Notes: generated by a model from the letters alone, not told the origin. A DNA stretch of 64,000 nucleotides from Amycolatopsis dendrobii (GCF_014145675.1 NZ_JACGZW010000007.1:372001-436000); one strand, 5' to 3'; shown: positions 17,701 to 26,602, counted from the stretch's first letter. A program made the numbers and translations.

Positions 17701-19477
17701 AATCGTCAAGCGCGTGACCACCGAAGACGGTGTCGAGCACCAATCGCTCGAGTGGCATCTTGACGGGTCGAGACTGACGGTCAGCGGCGACGCAGACGAG
17801 CGTCGGTTGCTGAACATAGTGAACGAAGCTTTCAACCTGCGCCTTACCAACGCAGAGCTCGATGACGTACTACAAGCAGGCATCGACCACCGTCTTGAGA
17901 GGCTTCGGCAAGAAGCCAAGGCTGCTTCCACCGACGCGGAGCGACTCGATATCTACTTCGGCCCGGATGACCTACGCGAGGCGCTACCAAAGGGTCTCTG
18001 GCACGCACTCGCGTCTCAAGGGCTCGTCGATGACTCGACCTCCGCAGGCGAGCTCATCCTCACCGTGTATGGCTCAGATGCGATCAGCCAACTTGCCGAT
18101 CAGTTCCAGAATGACGGTTTCACGGACGTTCCAAGATCGTGGGCAGGTGGTGCGGCCACTATCTCTTGGTTGCGAAAGATGGGTTTCGGAGCCAAGTACG
18201 CTGGCCGCCACACCCAGCGCCAAGAGGGCGAATTCGTCGTCCCAGGGGCCGTAAAGCTCAGCCCCCTCCACGACTTCCAGGAGAAGATCAGCCAGCAACT
18301 CAAGGACGTCCTAACGCTCCGCGAAGCGAACGGACATCATCTCAAGGCGATGGTCGAACTGCCGACCGGCGCGGGCAAAACCCGCGTAGCAGCTGAAACT
18401 GTCCTCCGGCTCTTCATCGACGGCGGAATGCGCGGCCCGGTCCTGTGGATAGCGCAATCGCAGGAGCTGTGCGAACAGGCTGTTCAGACGTGGAGCACAG
18501 TGTGGCGGGGACTTGGGGACGAACGCCCGCTCACAGTCTGTCGCTTGTGGGACACGAACACCGTTCACGAACCAGACACTGATTTCTCCGTCATCGTCGC
18601 AACTGACGCCAAATTGGATGTCATTCTGGACAGTCCGGAATACATGTGGCTGAAGGAGGCTACGGCGGTCATCATCGACGAGGGACACCGAGCTGGAGGC
18701 TCGGAGCGCTATACCCGCATCTTGAACTGGCTCGGCGTCGCGGGACGAAGCTGGGAACGTCCGCTAGTCGGTCTATCCGCAACACCTTTCAAAGGAACTT
18801 CCGAAGCCGCGACAGCCGCACTCTCCAGTCGATTCGGCGATCGAAAGATCAATATATTCGACACCGTCAGTGCATATCGCGCACTTACCGAACGCCGGGT
18901 CTTGGCGCAAGTCGAGCATGAAGTTCTCCCTGGCATCGAGTTCGTACTTGAGCCGGATGAAATTGCCGAAGCAGAGGAAAAGCGCAGGATTCCGTCGCGG
19001 GTGATGGGTCGAATTGGGGCCGACCAGGCTCGGATGTCAATTCTAGTTGAGCATATCCTCAGCCTGGATAAGAGCTGGCCCGTACTGGTCTTCACCCCTG
19101 ATGTTCTTTCCGCCCAGGTACTTGCGGCAACATTGCGGTACCGAGCCGTGGCGGCGAAAGCGGTAAGCGGGCAAACCAGCCGACAAGAGCGTCGGGACAT
19201 CATTGAGCAGTTTAAAGGGAACGAGATCCGCGTTCTGACGAATTGCGATCTACTCGCCCAAGGATTCGATGCTCCCGGTGTCCGAGCGCTTTACATCGCA
19301 CGGCCCACATTCAGTCCAAATGCCTACATTCAGATGGCCGGCCGCGGCCTTCGCGGACCCGAAAACGGCGGCAAAGAAAAGTGTTTGATCGTGGACATTG
19401 CCGACAATTTCGGAGCTTTTACCGATTGGCTCGGATATCGTGAATACGAACCCCTTTGGCAGGAGCCACGTTCATGA
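14768..19477 (+). CDS. Giant GHKL (sacsin/Hsp90-like) ATPase fused to DEAD/DEAH helicase
   Basis: 1569-aa two-motor protein. The N-terminus is a GHKL ATPase: N-box LLELVQNAADAL near residue 57, YCANTGRPF (G1-like) near 95, and GRFGLGFKSV near 122, the pattern of sacsin/Hsp90 proteins. About 1000 residues without recognised motifs follow. The C-terminal ~370 residues are an SF2 helicase: Walker A PTGAGKTR near 1199, DEGH box VIIDEGHRA near 1300, motif III GLSATPFKGT near 1337, motif VI QMAGRGLRG near 1521. GTG 14768 has GAGGAG nine bases upstream. First gene of the island operon; overlaps the next by ATGA. Lower GC and TTA codons suggest transfer. Confidence 0.85.
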   Translation: MVTRPEAWGPDPTLVNEVRSRLATAISVYTANPDLISEHANHEESIRVGGYSDRTLLELVQNAADALSGVANPERTTGRVEIVLDTESQTLYCANTGRPFSKNGLVTIMHAHLSDKRGDEIGRFGLGFKSVLAVSDAPQVFSRSVSFEFNSPQARSAISSVAATAKRYPILRTATALDPLAAFESDPILAGMAEWATTIVKLPRARGLARLRSDIERFPSEFLLFVGTVREITLRVLGTDSFETTHVSRDLGDGILKIERPDGSGDEWIVQNRMHTPTAEARRQVGEAVSREQVKVTVAVPRRQARQRIGQFWSYFPLQDQTSASALFNAPWSVNDDRTTLLRNDYNREMVRTLSGMFVSLLPLVSTAEDPAAHLDYMPARGREPLSFGDELLCAHVPRMSAKVPLVPDATGTLKPSASLRPLDLGIVGIKESDHLAWADSPNTADDVPHWRCYASTQRAMRLRQLLTAAASPDLLDSDRDAKRALDSIPKRGLLSWLREWAEGDDVASAADAIKFVLLHRNLPDVDQARVVPTTDGMRAMRDKNIVFLHQEDGVEIERAVFVDPELLARSGVESALREFGFRDLDPLAILNARLAKLTTDPHTEQLTKLWEAILDVPVTVAAKTLANHRAVVKVPTQDGNWAWPTQVFDLDEPLGDNLAARLLDHQRCMPVVAHQIGVVHRPVGKYALEDEPLLDRYREWVLTTINSRRGPGERPVERIELYPGDGPGPFSVLFFLKDAKASNRIRAAWTAKLLQESDGEWICEDLDTGASQPVMSPVRWAADRAGLLESNRGFRPPGELVAPSMLKYRNLLPIFQGPRQVADALEMPDELSSVPPSVLKEALEAQIFPSSLDDTALAEFITAARRIAYPDSRPETIPARVQRAIEARSPASVYLATTDEQEEFLSSRQRPYLRVTEEQEGEFTTLMGCRRFEESFAFSVVIDGEQKSERVVDLFSGLRAPHIPNIVTSATVTRALQIVKRVTTEDGVEHQSLEWHLDGSRLTVSGDADERRLLNIVNEAFNLRLTNAELDDVLQAGIDHRLERLRQEAKAASTDAERLDIYFGPDDLREALPKGLWHALASQGLVDDSTSAGELILTVYGSDAISQLADQFQNDGFTDVPRSWAGGAATISWLRKMGFGAKYAGRHTQRQEGEFVVPGAVKLSPLHDFQEKISQQLKDVLTLREANGHHLKAMVELPTGAGKTRVAAETVLRLFIDGGMRGPVLWIAQSQELCEQAVQTWSTVWRGLGDERPLTVCRLWDTNTVHEPDTDFSVIVATDAKLDVILDSPEYMWLKEATAVIIDEGHRAGGSERYTRILNWLGVAGRSWERPLVGLSATPFKGTSEAATAALSSRFGDRKINIFDTVSAYRALTERRVLAQVEHEVLPGIEFVLEPDEIAEAEEKRRIPSRVMGRIGADQARMSILVEHILSLDKSWPVLVFTPDVLSAQVLAATLRYRAVAAKAVSGQTSRQERRDIIEQFKGNEIRVLTNCDLLAQGFDAPGVRALYIARPTFSPNAYIQMAGRGLRGPENGGKEKCLIVDIADNFGAFTDWLGYREYEPLWQEPRS

Positions 19478-20994
19478 TCCTCGTACCAAGCCTATCCGAC
19501 ATCGAGAAGAATGCCACCAGCGATGCAGAGCGACGAATCGCACGCCTGCTCCGAGAAGTCAACGACGATCTGGACGCCGTCGCTTTTCATTCGGTCAAAT
19601 TGCGCACTCACGCCTACAAGCAACAAGCCGAGGCCGACTTCGTCGTATTGTGGAAGAAGACTGCAATCGTAATCGAAGTCAAGGGCGGCGGAATCAAAAA
19701 ACACGACGGGGTCTGGTACAGCATCGATAGGCGCGGCGACTGGCACAAACTCGCCACCTCGCCGATGGAGCAAGCGCAGTCCGCGATGTACGCACTACGG
19801 AGCATCCTCCGACAAGACGGGGTTGGCTGGTTCGCGCAAGAAGCTGCCGTAATCACACCTGACATCGAAACTCCACCCCGATCAGTTGAATGGCAACCGA
19901 CTCATTGGCTGGGGCGCGAAGATATGAGTATCGCCGCCTTGACCACGGCTCTCAATAAAATTTCGGAGAACACCCAGGAACCCCCATCCGACCGGAAGAT
20001 TGCGAAAATCGAAGAACTTCGGATTCGCCTTTTCGGGCAATTCACCCGCATGCCGGTTATCGACGCTCAACGCGGCGCGATTATCGAAGAGCAGAATCGC
20101 GCGACGGCGGGACAAGCGCGAGTTATAGCGTCGCTGGCACGAAACCCGCGAATACTGGTCCACGGCGGCGCCGGTACCGGTAAGTCACTAGTTCTTGCGG
20201 AAGCAGCCAAGCAGGAATCGGACCAAGGAAAGTCCGTATTAATCACGTTCCGCTCGCCCGCCCTTCGGAACTTCTTCGCGCCTCACGTCACCGGCCATGA
20301 GATCGATGTCTCCCCGTTCGAGGATCTGGTTCCAGGAAAGTCCTACGATGTCGTGTTCGTTGACGAAGCGCAGGACCTGATGACTCCTGGCTGCATGGAC
20401 ACGTTCGACCAGGTAATCACCGGTGGGCGCGGAGCTGGGCGATGGCGAATGTTCCTCGACATGAATAATCAGGCACACGTCGACGGGCAGTTCGACCGAG
20501 ATGTCCTTGAACTCGTCGCCGCAGAGGCCCTTCCTGTTGATCTGAGCCTTAACGTACGCAACACACAGGCGATCGTGCATACAGTGCAGGAGTATCTCGG
20601 GGCAGACGTAGGAGATCCAGGAATTGTCCATGGAGCGAAAGTCCGCTGGCGAACGACTGACTCTGCTTCCGATATGGCCGAGGCCGAATCGGTAGCTGCG
20701 GATTTGGTCGCATCCGGGGCACATGCGGGCAATATCTGGATCATTCGTGCCAGCTCAACCGCGCCCAAAAAGATAACTGATTCAGGCATTACCGTAACCA
20801 GCCCCCGATACGCTAAAGGACTTGAGGCAGAGCACGTAATCGTCTGCGAGCTCCCCAAGTCGTTCGACGACGTCGGAACTGCGGCTTTCTACGTCGCCGT
20901 GACCCGGGCGCGGGTTTCACTGGACATTGTCCTTTCTCGAGCAGATAAGCGACGCGTCCAACAGCTGGTCCGACGGCAACTGGAGAAGAAATGA
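19474..20994 (+). CDS. NERD-domain nuclease fused to UvrD/SF1-like helicase
   Basis: 506 aa. The N-terminal ~110 residues match the NERD nuclease-related fold: DAERRIARLL near 15, then AEADFVVL near 50 and AIVIEVKGGG near 63, giving the D...ExK restriction-like catalytic set. An SF1 helicase follows with Walker A GGAGTGKSLVLAEAAK near 231, Walker B VVFVDEAQDLM near 292 and C-terminal motif VI FYVAVTRARVSLD near 472. ATG 19474 (ATGA overlap, AGGAG upstream) is preferred to the ATG at 19456. Sitting between a GHKL-helicase and DrmA, it is the best candidate for the DNA-cutting subunit of the island. Confidence 0.87.
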   Translation: MILVPSLSDIEKNATSDAERRIARLLREVNDDLDAVAFHSVKLRTHAYKQQAEADFVVLWKKTAIVIEVKGGGIKKHDGVWYSIDRRGDWHKLATSPMEQAQSAMYALRSILRQDGVGWFAQEAAVITPDIETPPRSVEWQPTHWLGREDMSIAALTTALNKISENTQEPPSDRKIAKIEELRIRLFGQFTRMPVIDAQRGAIIEEQNRATAGQARVIASLARNPRILVHGGAGTGKSLVLAEAAKQESDQGKSVLITFRSPALRNFFAPHVTGHEIDVSPFEDLVPGKSYDVVFVDEAQDLMTPGCMDTFDQVITGGRGAGRWRMFLDMNNQAHVDGQFDRDVLELVAAEALPVDLSLNVRNTQAIVHTVQEYLGADVGDPGIVHGAKVRWRTTDSASDMAEAESVAADLVASGAHAGNIWIIRASSTAPKKITDSGITVTSPRYAKGLEAEHVIVCELPKSFDDVGTAAFYVAVTRARVSLDIVLSRADKRRVQQLVRRQLEKK

Positions 20995-23900
20995 CTCTCA
21001 CCAGGGCCCAGGAGATCGCACTGCGCCACCTCCGTCGGGCCTACGTCGGGCCCGATAGTGGTGATCACGAGGTCGTTTTCAATCTCCCCGATCGCCAGTA
21101 TGCGGTCGGGATGCTATTCCCTGCAGCAACATCTGCGTCTAGCGAGAACTCTGTCGAAGAAGAGCACATCGATGCGGAAGTCGCCACAGGCGAAGTGGAA
21201 GAGATGGGTGCCGGAGTACCGCTGGCCGAAGACTGGCGTCCTTCTTCTGTTGCGATTTCGTTCGTCACCGACCGACCAAGTGTTTCATGCGACTTCTCCG
21301 CAGCGACCTACAAACCTGTCGAAGACGACGGTCCTCCGCGCTGGCGACGTGCGCCGTTCCGAACGACCGGACTCGAACTTGTGCGGGACCGTGCTCCGCA
21401 CGTTCTTACAGTGGGAGAGGTCCTGCTCGAAGTAGGGTCGCGGTGGCGTTCCTACGGTGACGGTCATCTCGTGACAGTGCATGCTCGAGTGTCGACCACG
21501 GCGACCGAAGACGACCGACACAACATCGCCCATACGCTTTTCCAGGTGGCGCTCAGCGCCAGCCCCGCACCGGACGGCCAGATCCTGGAGTACGCCCGGT
21601 CCAATGCTTTCGACTCGGATCCTGAGGCAGCAGAGCTGCGACTCCGGTATCGAGAGCAAAAGGTCTACGCGGTCGGCCATGGAATGGCAGCCAGCTGGGA
21701 TCTCGTCAACGGAACCTGCAAACGAGTCTTCATTGACCCGGTGCCCTCTCACGTCGTTCCGTCGATCGAGACGACCGCCTTCGACGCCGGCACTGTCGAG
21801 TCCGAGGCTCTCCGCCTCGACATTCTGTCTCTGATCGACAGCGAACCGGATCGCGTCACCTCGGTTCTCGACGCGTTCGTCGACGCATTCTCCCGCTGGG
21901 TCTCGGACCAGGTCGACAGCATCGACCAGTTTGGCGTCGATGCGCCAGTAGCAGAGCGCATCACCGATCGTGCCCGGCACGCGCTGCATCGGATGAAAGA
22001 CGGTGTCGACCTCCTCCGTGCGCCCGACCAGGCCTCGCTGAGGACCGCGTTCGCACTGGGCATGGCCGCGATGCGGCTGCAATTTCACCAGTCCGAGGTC
22101 AAAAAGGGTATCGATCCGGATGCCATCAAGCCACCCCAATGGCGACCCTTCCAGCTTGGTTTTCTCCTGGTGTCGTTGGCATCGACGGTCGATGAGCAGC
22201 ATGATGACCGAGAGCTTGTTGACCTGATCTGGTTTCCGACTGGAGGAGGGAAGACCGAGGCTTATCTCGGTCTCGCGGCCGTGGAGATCTTTCGGCGCCG
22301 CATCACTCACGGCATATCAGGCGCGGGAACTGCCGTGTTCACGCGGTACACCCTCCGCCTGCTGACCTCGCAGCAATTTCAGCGGGCGGCATCCCTCGTC
22401 TGCGCTATGGAGTTGCTCCGGAACCAAGATCGTCGCGCGCGGGGAATGGCTCCATTCTCCATCGGTTTATGGGTAGGAAATGAAGTAACTCCGCGCACGA
22501 GGAGAGACGCCAGAGCGGCGCTGAAGCGTCTCCACCAGGCTGGCCACCCAGCAGAAGCTAACGAATTCCAAATAGAGAGCTGTCCATGGTGCGGCACTGC
22601 ACTTCTTCCTTCTGACTGGTCAGCCAACCAGAGCTGTTATGGTTTCCTCAGGGCTGGCAATGATGTAATCATTCATTGCACCTGTCAGGATTGCCCTTTT
22701 TACACCGAACTCCCGATCACGGTCGTCGATGAGATTCTGTACGAGAACCCACCCACGATTCTTCTGGCTACGGTGGACAAGTTCGCCCGATTGCAGTTCT
22801 TGCCAGATGCCGGCAAGCTGCTCGGGATTGGTACTCCGTTTCGCCAACCGTCGTTGATCATCCAGGACGAGCTCCATCTGCTGTCCGGTCCGCTCGGGAC
22901 GACGGTCGCCGTCTTCGACGCCGTCATACAGGTACTTCTGAAGCTAAGCGGCCCCCCGCCCAAGATTGTGGCTTCTACTGCGACTATCCGAGCCTCGGGT
23001 GAGCAGGTCCAAGGCCTATATGGACGAACGGTCGCACTGTACCCGCCAGCAGGCCTGAACGGTGATCGAACGTTCTTCTCCCGACCCGTGAGCAGCGGTG
23101 AAGGCCGTCTGTACGTCGGACTGATGCCGCAGTCAATCTCCCAAGTGTCAGCAGTCGTAGCTGCGACTGCGCCCTTGATCGAGGTGCCGGCGGCGCTCGC
23201 CGAAGGCGGAAATGTCAGCACAACCGGGGACTCGTATTGGACGTTGGTGATGTATCACAACAGCCTCCGCGAGCTAGGTCGAACTGGAACACTGGTAGTC
23301 GACGACGTTAACGGTCGGCTGGAACCGCGATCAGATCGACTTGGTTTGCCTCTTCGACCGGTCCGTGCTGAACGAATTCTGGAACTCACAAGTCGCCGAG
23401 GGCCGGATGAACTGCCCAACGACCTCCGTGAGCTGAGCCTGAGCATTGACGAATCGAGTGAGGCGATCGACGTCGTCCTATCCTCGAACATGCTGTCAGT
23501 CGGTATTGACATACCTCGTCTGGCCCTGATGTTGATGGTGGGTCAGCCCAAGACGACTGCTGAATACATTCAAGCTACCAGCCGGGTCGGTCGCGGCCGG
23601 AACAACGGGATCGTGACCACCTTGTTCCGGTCCAACCGCGCACGTGATCGCTCGCATTTCGAGAGTTTTCGGTCCTACCACGAGGCGCTCTACCGCAACG
23701 TCGAGCCAACGAGCGTGACGCCGTGGTCTCTGTCGTCCCGTGCTCGCTCACTGGCTGGTGGCCTGGTCGCGTTGCTGCGACACTCACTACCCCAACTCGC
23801 GCCAAATGATGCTGCGGCGAGATTGGATCTCGACGACGATAGGTTGCGGACCAATGTCGATAAGCTTATAGCACAATTCCTTGACTTAGTAGGGTGTGCC

Positions 23901-24164
23901 GACGATATCGAACTAAATGAAACTACAGCAGAGACGTGGCGCCTCTTGAGGGATTGGGATCACCGCGCGAAGTCCGCTCGAGATAGCGGAACTATCCTGG
24001 TTTACGACCGTCTGAACACGGACGATAATTCCCTTCTCAAAAGATTCGGCGAGAAAGGCGAGGGATGGCTCGTGGCTGATTCAATGAGGTCTGTCGAGCC
24101 GAACGTTGCTGTCCACGTACGCGAACCGCAAGAAGGTGGCACCAGTGGAACGAATCGTCCATGA
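20991..24164 (+). CDS. drmA: DISARM-type helicase DrmA
   Basis: 1057-aa SF2 helicase with the features of DISARM DrmA. Walker A WFPTGGGKTEAYLGL near residue 415, a CPWCG...C..C zinc site near 531, DELH box IIQDELHLLSGPLG near 623, STATIRAS motif near 661, SSNMLSVGIDIPRL near 829 and motif VI QATSRVGRGRN near 860. The N-terminal 400 residues are unrecognised, as in other DrmA proteins. ATG overlaps the NERD-helicase stop by ATGA and its 3' end overlaps drmB by 20 bases, so all four island genes should be co-translated. DrmA is thought to load on or move along incoming DNA. Confidence 0.85.
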   Translation: MTLTRAQEIALRHLRRAYVGPDSGDHEVVFNLPDRQYAVGMLFPAATSASSENSVEEEHIDAEVATGEVEEMGAGVPLAEDWRPSSVAISFVTDRPSVSCDFSAATYKPVEDDGPPRWRRAPFRTTGLELVRDRAPHVLTVGEVLLEVGSRWRSYGDGHLVTVHARVSTTATEDDRHNIAHTLFQVALSASPAPDGQILEYARSNAFDSDPEAAELRLRYREQKVYAVGHGMAASWDLVNGTCKRVFIDPVPSHVVPSIETTAFDAGTVESEALRLDILSLIDSEPDRVTSVLDAFVDAFSRWVSDQVDSIDQFGVDAPVAERITDRARHALHRMKDGVDLLRAPDQASLRTAFALGMAAMRLQFHQSEVKKGIDPDAIKPPQWRPFQLGFLLVSLASTVDEQHDDRELVDLIWFPTGGGKTEAYLGLAAVEIFRRRITHGISGAGTAVFTRYTLRLLTSQQFQRAASLVCAMELLRNQDRRARGMAPFSIGLWVGNEVTPRTRRDARAALKRLHQAGHPAEANEFQIESCPWCGTALLPSDWSANQSCYGFLRAGNDVIIHCTCQDCPFYTELPITVVDEILYENPPTILLATVDKFARLQFLPDAGKLLGIGTPFRQPSLIIQDELHLLSGPLGTTVAVFDAVIQVLLKLSGPPPKIVASTATIRASGEQVQGLYGRTVALYPPAGLNGDRTFFSRPVSSGEGRLYVGLMPQSISQVSAVVAATAPLIEVPAALAEGGNVSTTGDSYWTLVMYHNSLRELGRTGTLVVDDVNGRLEPRSDRLGLPLRPVRAERILELTSRRGPDELPNDLRELSLSIDESSEAIDVVLSSNMLSVGIDIPRLALMLMVGQPKTTAEYIQATSRVGRGRNNGIVTTLFRSNRARDRSHFESFRSYHEALYRNVEPTSVTPWSLSSRARSLAGGLVALLRHSLPQLAPNDAAARLDLDDDRLRTNVDKLIAQFLDLVGCADDIELNETTAETWRLLRDWDHRAKSARDSGTILVYDRLNTDDNSLLKRFGEKGEGWLVADSMRSVEPNVAVHVREPQEGGTSGTNRP

Positions 24165-25941
24165 CCTCCGGCTTTCCGAAACGATCACACCATTCGGCGT
24201 GGGGGCGATCGTCGATGTCCTAGGTGAATCACTGATTGCGCCCGACACTTCATGGTGGAACCGAAAGTACACTCCGGAGATCAGCTGCGACCGGCTCTTG
24301 AGTCGGCTTGGCCCAGGCGTTCTTCGTCAACCGCCCGCCCATGCCGGGCGCGCAGCCCGGGAAACCGCATACCTTCTCTACTGGCGTTTTCCTGCCTGGC
24401 GATTCTGTGAGCAGTGCACAAAACTTTCTCAGATCACAAACCGAAACAAAGGTCGCTGGGTCAACAGGTGCGAGTGCGGTGGGAAGCTCGTTCCAATGCG
24501 CTATGTCGCCACATGTGCGAAGGGCAGCCATATCCAGGATATACCCTGGTTTAAATGGGCCCACCGCGGCCATAGTACAGATGTCACAGACAGCGTGCGA
24601 TTCTGTCGCGCCTATACAGAGCTGAGGTTCACGCGATCTTCACGACATGGTGAAGGTTTGGCCTCTCTGAACATTCATTGCACCGGATGCAAACGGACTC
24701 GCCCGCTTTCCGAATTGGCTGGCTCGGAATCACTCCACCGCGACGGAATCCGCTGCAACGGAACTCAGCCTTGGCAGGATCCAACACGTGAAACCGCTTG
24801 CGAACATAAATTGACGGCCGTTCAACGAGGCGCGACCGGTAACTATATTTCCGAGCAGTACTCTGCACTTGACATACCCGAGGAAGTTCCAAGATCTGCC
24901 GAACTAGCCGACAAGATTCGTAGTCACGTCTACTTCGAAAAGGTAGTCGCCGATAATGGCGGCCCCCAGGCTGAGATAGTGGCCGGGTGGATTGCTGAAG
25001 AGGTCGGGACCACTGCTACCGAAGTACTTGCTATGGCAAGTGGCGGCAATCAGGTCGAAGACGACACAGTTCTGGACTTGAAGGATGGCGAGTGGGCCGC
25101 ATTTCTCAAAAAACTTGAACACGGGCGCGATGACAGTGGTGGCAACTTTGTCGTCGACGGCTGGTCGATCTCCGACGAGTCCACCTGGCCGCGCGCATTA
25201 ACTCGCGCATTGACCAGTTTTGGACAGGTACGCCGCGTGCGGGAAGTGCGGGCACTCAAAGGTTTTCGGAGGCACGATGGCGACGCCGACCTCATCAAAG
25301 CAGACCTCGGCCCAGACGGTAATCGCAGGCCAATATATCCAGCAATCGAAATGTTTGGCGAGGGAATATTCATTCGTTTCAACGAGGAGACCCTTTCCGA
25401 GTGGGAAAGAACTCCTGAAGTTGTCGGGCGCGCCGCAATACTAGAAGATCGACGCGCCTCCATCCAATGGGCCAGTCGGTTGCCCAAACCTGAGCCACGG
25501 TTCGTCGCGCTGCACACTGTCGCACACTTCCTCATTCGACGCCTCGCCTTCGCGAGCGGCTACTCTTCGGCATCCCTGCAGGAGCGTGTCTACGCACATT
25601 CTGATCGCCCCGACCGCACTGCGGGAATCTTGATCTATACAGCAGCGGGAGATGCCCAGGGGACGCTAGGCGGACTCGTCCGTCTCGGCCATCCTGACAA
25701 GCTTCTCCCCCTGCTGATGGCTGCGCTCGGGGATGCTGACGTCTGCTCAAACGATCCAGTTTGCATCGAGAGCGACCGTCAAGGCTCTTCTGCACTGAAT
25801 CTCTCGGCTTGCCATGGCTGCGCACTCATCAGCGAGACCTCATGCGAAACTGGCAACCGACTCCTAGATCGTCAGCTGGTTCTGGGAGGGGGGTCTGTGC
25901 CCGGCCTCTTCGACCGTTTGTTGGAGGAAGTTCGCGCGTAG
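24145..25941 (+). CDS. drmB: DISARM-type DUF1998 protein DrmB
   Basis: 598 aa, usual DrmB size. The N-terminus has the PFGVGAIVDV segment near residue 11 and a cysteine cluster (FCEQC...RCECGGKL...TCAKGSHIQD, about 88-130) likely to bind zinc. The C-terminus is the DUF1998 signature with spaced cysteines: SNDPVCIES, then ACHGCALISETSCE near 556-570. DrmB forms a complex with DrmA in characterised DISARM. I start at GTG 24145, preceded by AAGGTGG; a longer ATG at 24106 is possible. No drmC (phospholipase-D nuclease) follows; the next 180 bases look non-coding. Confidence 0.85.
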   Translation: MERIVHDLRLSETITPFGVGAIVDVLGESLIAPDTSWWNRKYTPEISCDRLLSRLGPGVLRQPPAHAGRAARETAYLLYWRFPAWRFCEQCTKLSQITNRNKGRWVNRCECGGKLVPMRYVATCAKGSHIQDIPWFKWAHRGHSTDVTDSVRFCRAYTELRFTRSSRHGEGLASLNIHCTGCKRTRPLSELAGSESLHRDGIRCNGTQPWQDPTRETACEHKLTAVQRGATGNYISEQYSALDIPEEVPRSAELADKIRSHVYFEKVVADNGGPQAEIVAGWIAEEVGTTATEVLAMASGGNQVEDDTVLDLKDGEWAAFLKKLEHGRDDSGGNFVVDGWSISDESTWPRALTRALTSFGQVRRVREVRALKGFRRHDGDADLIKADLGPDGNRRPIYPAIEMFGEGIFIRFNEETLSEWERTPEVVGRAAILEDRRASIQWASRLPKPEPRFVALHTVAHFLIRRLAFASGYSSASLQERVYAHSDRPDRTAGILIYTAAGDAQGTLGGLVRLGHPDKLLPLLMAALGDADVCSNDPVCIESDRQGSSALNLSACHGCALISETSCETGNRLLDRQLVLGGGSVPGLFDRLLEEVRA

Positions 25942-26060
25942 GCATGCTCGCGGAGGGTCCCCGCGCGGCTGGCGACAGTCCTGCGCGCAAGGCACGAGCC
26001 AGCCTGCCAGCTGGGCAGCTGCTGCAACCCGGCTCTTCACACTGCTCAAGGCTTTCCTAC

Positions 26061-26072
26061 CCCTCTGACCTG
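26061..26072 (+). repeat. Right copy of 12-bp direct repeat bracketing the defence island
   Basis: CCCTCTGACCTG, same orientation as 13242-13253. It lies 120 bases past the drmB stop and 50 bases before fxsA. Removing one copy and the DNA between would join the kinase gene neatly to the fxsA upstream region. Confidence 0.5.
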
Positions 26073-26122
26073 GGACGATGTGATCCCGGGAGCAAAACCC
26101 TGCACTCGTTCGTTCACTGAGT

Positions 26123-26590
26123 ATGGCTGTCGTGTTCCTGCTCTACGTCATCGCTGAAGTCGCCGCCATCTGGGCGGTCGGCTCGGTCGTCGGTGTGCTC
26201 GGCACGATCGGCCTGCTGATCGCGGGCGCGTTCGTGGGCTCGTGGCTGGCGCGTCGCGAGGGCGGCAAGGCGATGCGCGCGTTCATGGCGACCGCGCAGT
26301 CCGGCCGCAATCCGGAGAAAGAGCTGACCGACGGCATGCTCGTCGCGCTCGGCGGCGTGCTGATCATGGTCCCCGGTTTCGTCAGCGACGTGCTGGGCCT
26401 GCTCTTCCTGCTGCCGCCGACCCGCTCGATCGCCCGGCGGTTCTGGCTGCGCCGCGCGGAGAAGCGCGCCATCCGGTACGCCAACCAGCGCCGCGGTCCG
26501 GTGATGGTGGTGGACAGCGAGGTCGTCGCGGAGGAACCGCGGCAGGCGAAGAACCACCCGGTGATCGAAGGCCGGATCGTCGAAGGCTGA
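26123..26590 (+). CDS. fxsA: FxsA-family membrane protein
   Basis: 155-aa inner-membrane protein of the FxsA family (in E. coli it relieves phage-T7 exclusion by F plasmid). Hydrophobic segments at about residues 4-45 and 70-92 bracket a GSWLARREGGKAM loop; the second carries the conserved GGVLIMVPGFVSDVLGLL. The charged tail after residue 105 is cytoplasmic. High GC, like the chromosome on this side, so it marks the end of the low-GC island and is a normal core gene in actinobacteria. Stand-alone; Vsr begins 13 bases later. Confidence 0.9.
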   Translation: MAVVFLLYVIAEVAAIWAVGSVVGVLGTIGLLIAGAFVGSWLARREGGKAMRAFMATAQSGRNPEKELTDGMLVALGGVLIMVPGFVSDVLGLLFLLPPTRSIARRFWLRRAEKRAIRYANQRRGPVMVVDSEVVAEEPRQAKNHPVIEGRIVEG

Positions 26591-26602
26591 GCCTTTGCCA
26601 CA

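Noticed and set aside
25942..26060. Possible remnant of drmC after drmB
   Set aside because: The frame from 25761 into this stretch lacks any phospholipase-D HxK motif and reads as low-complexity; the last 120 bases look non-coding.
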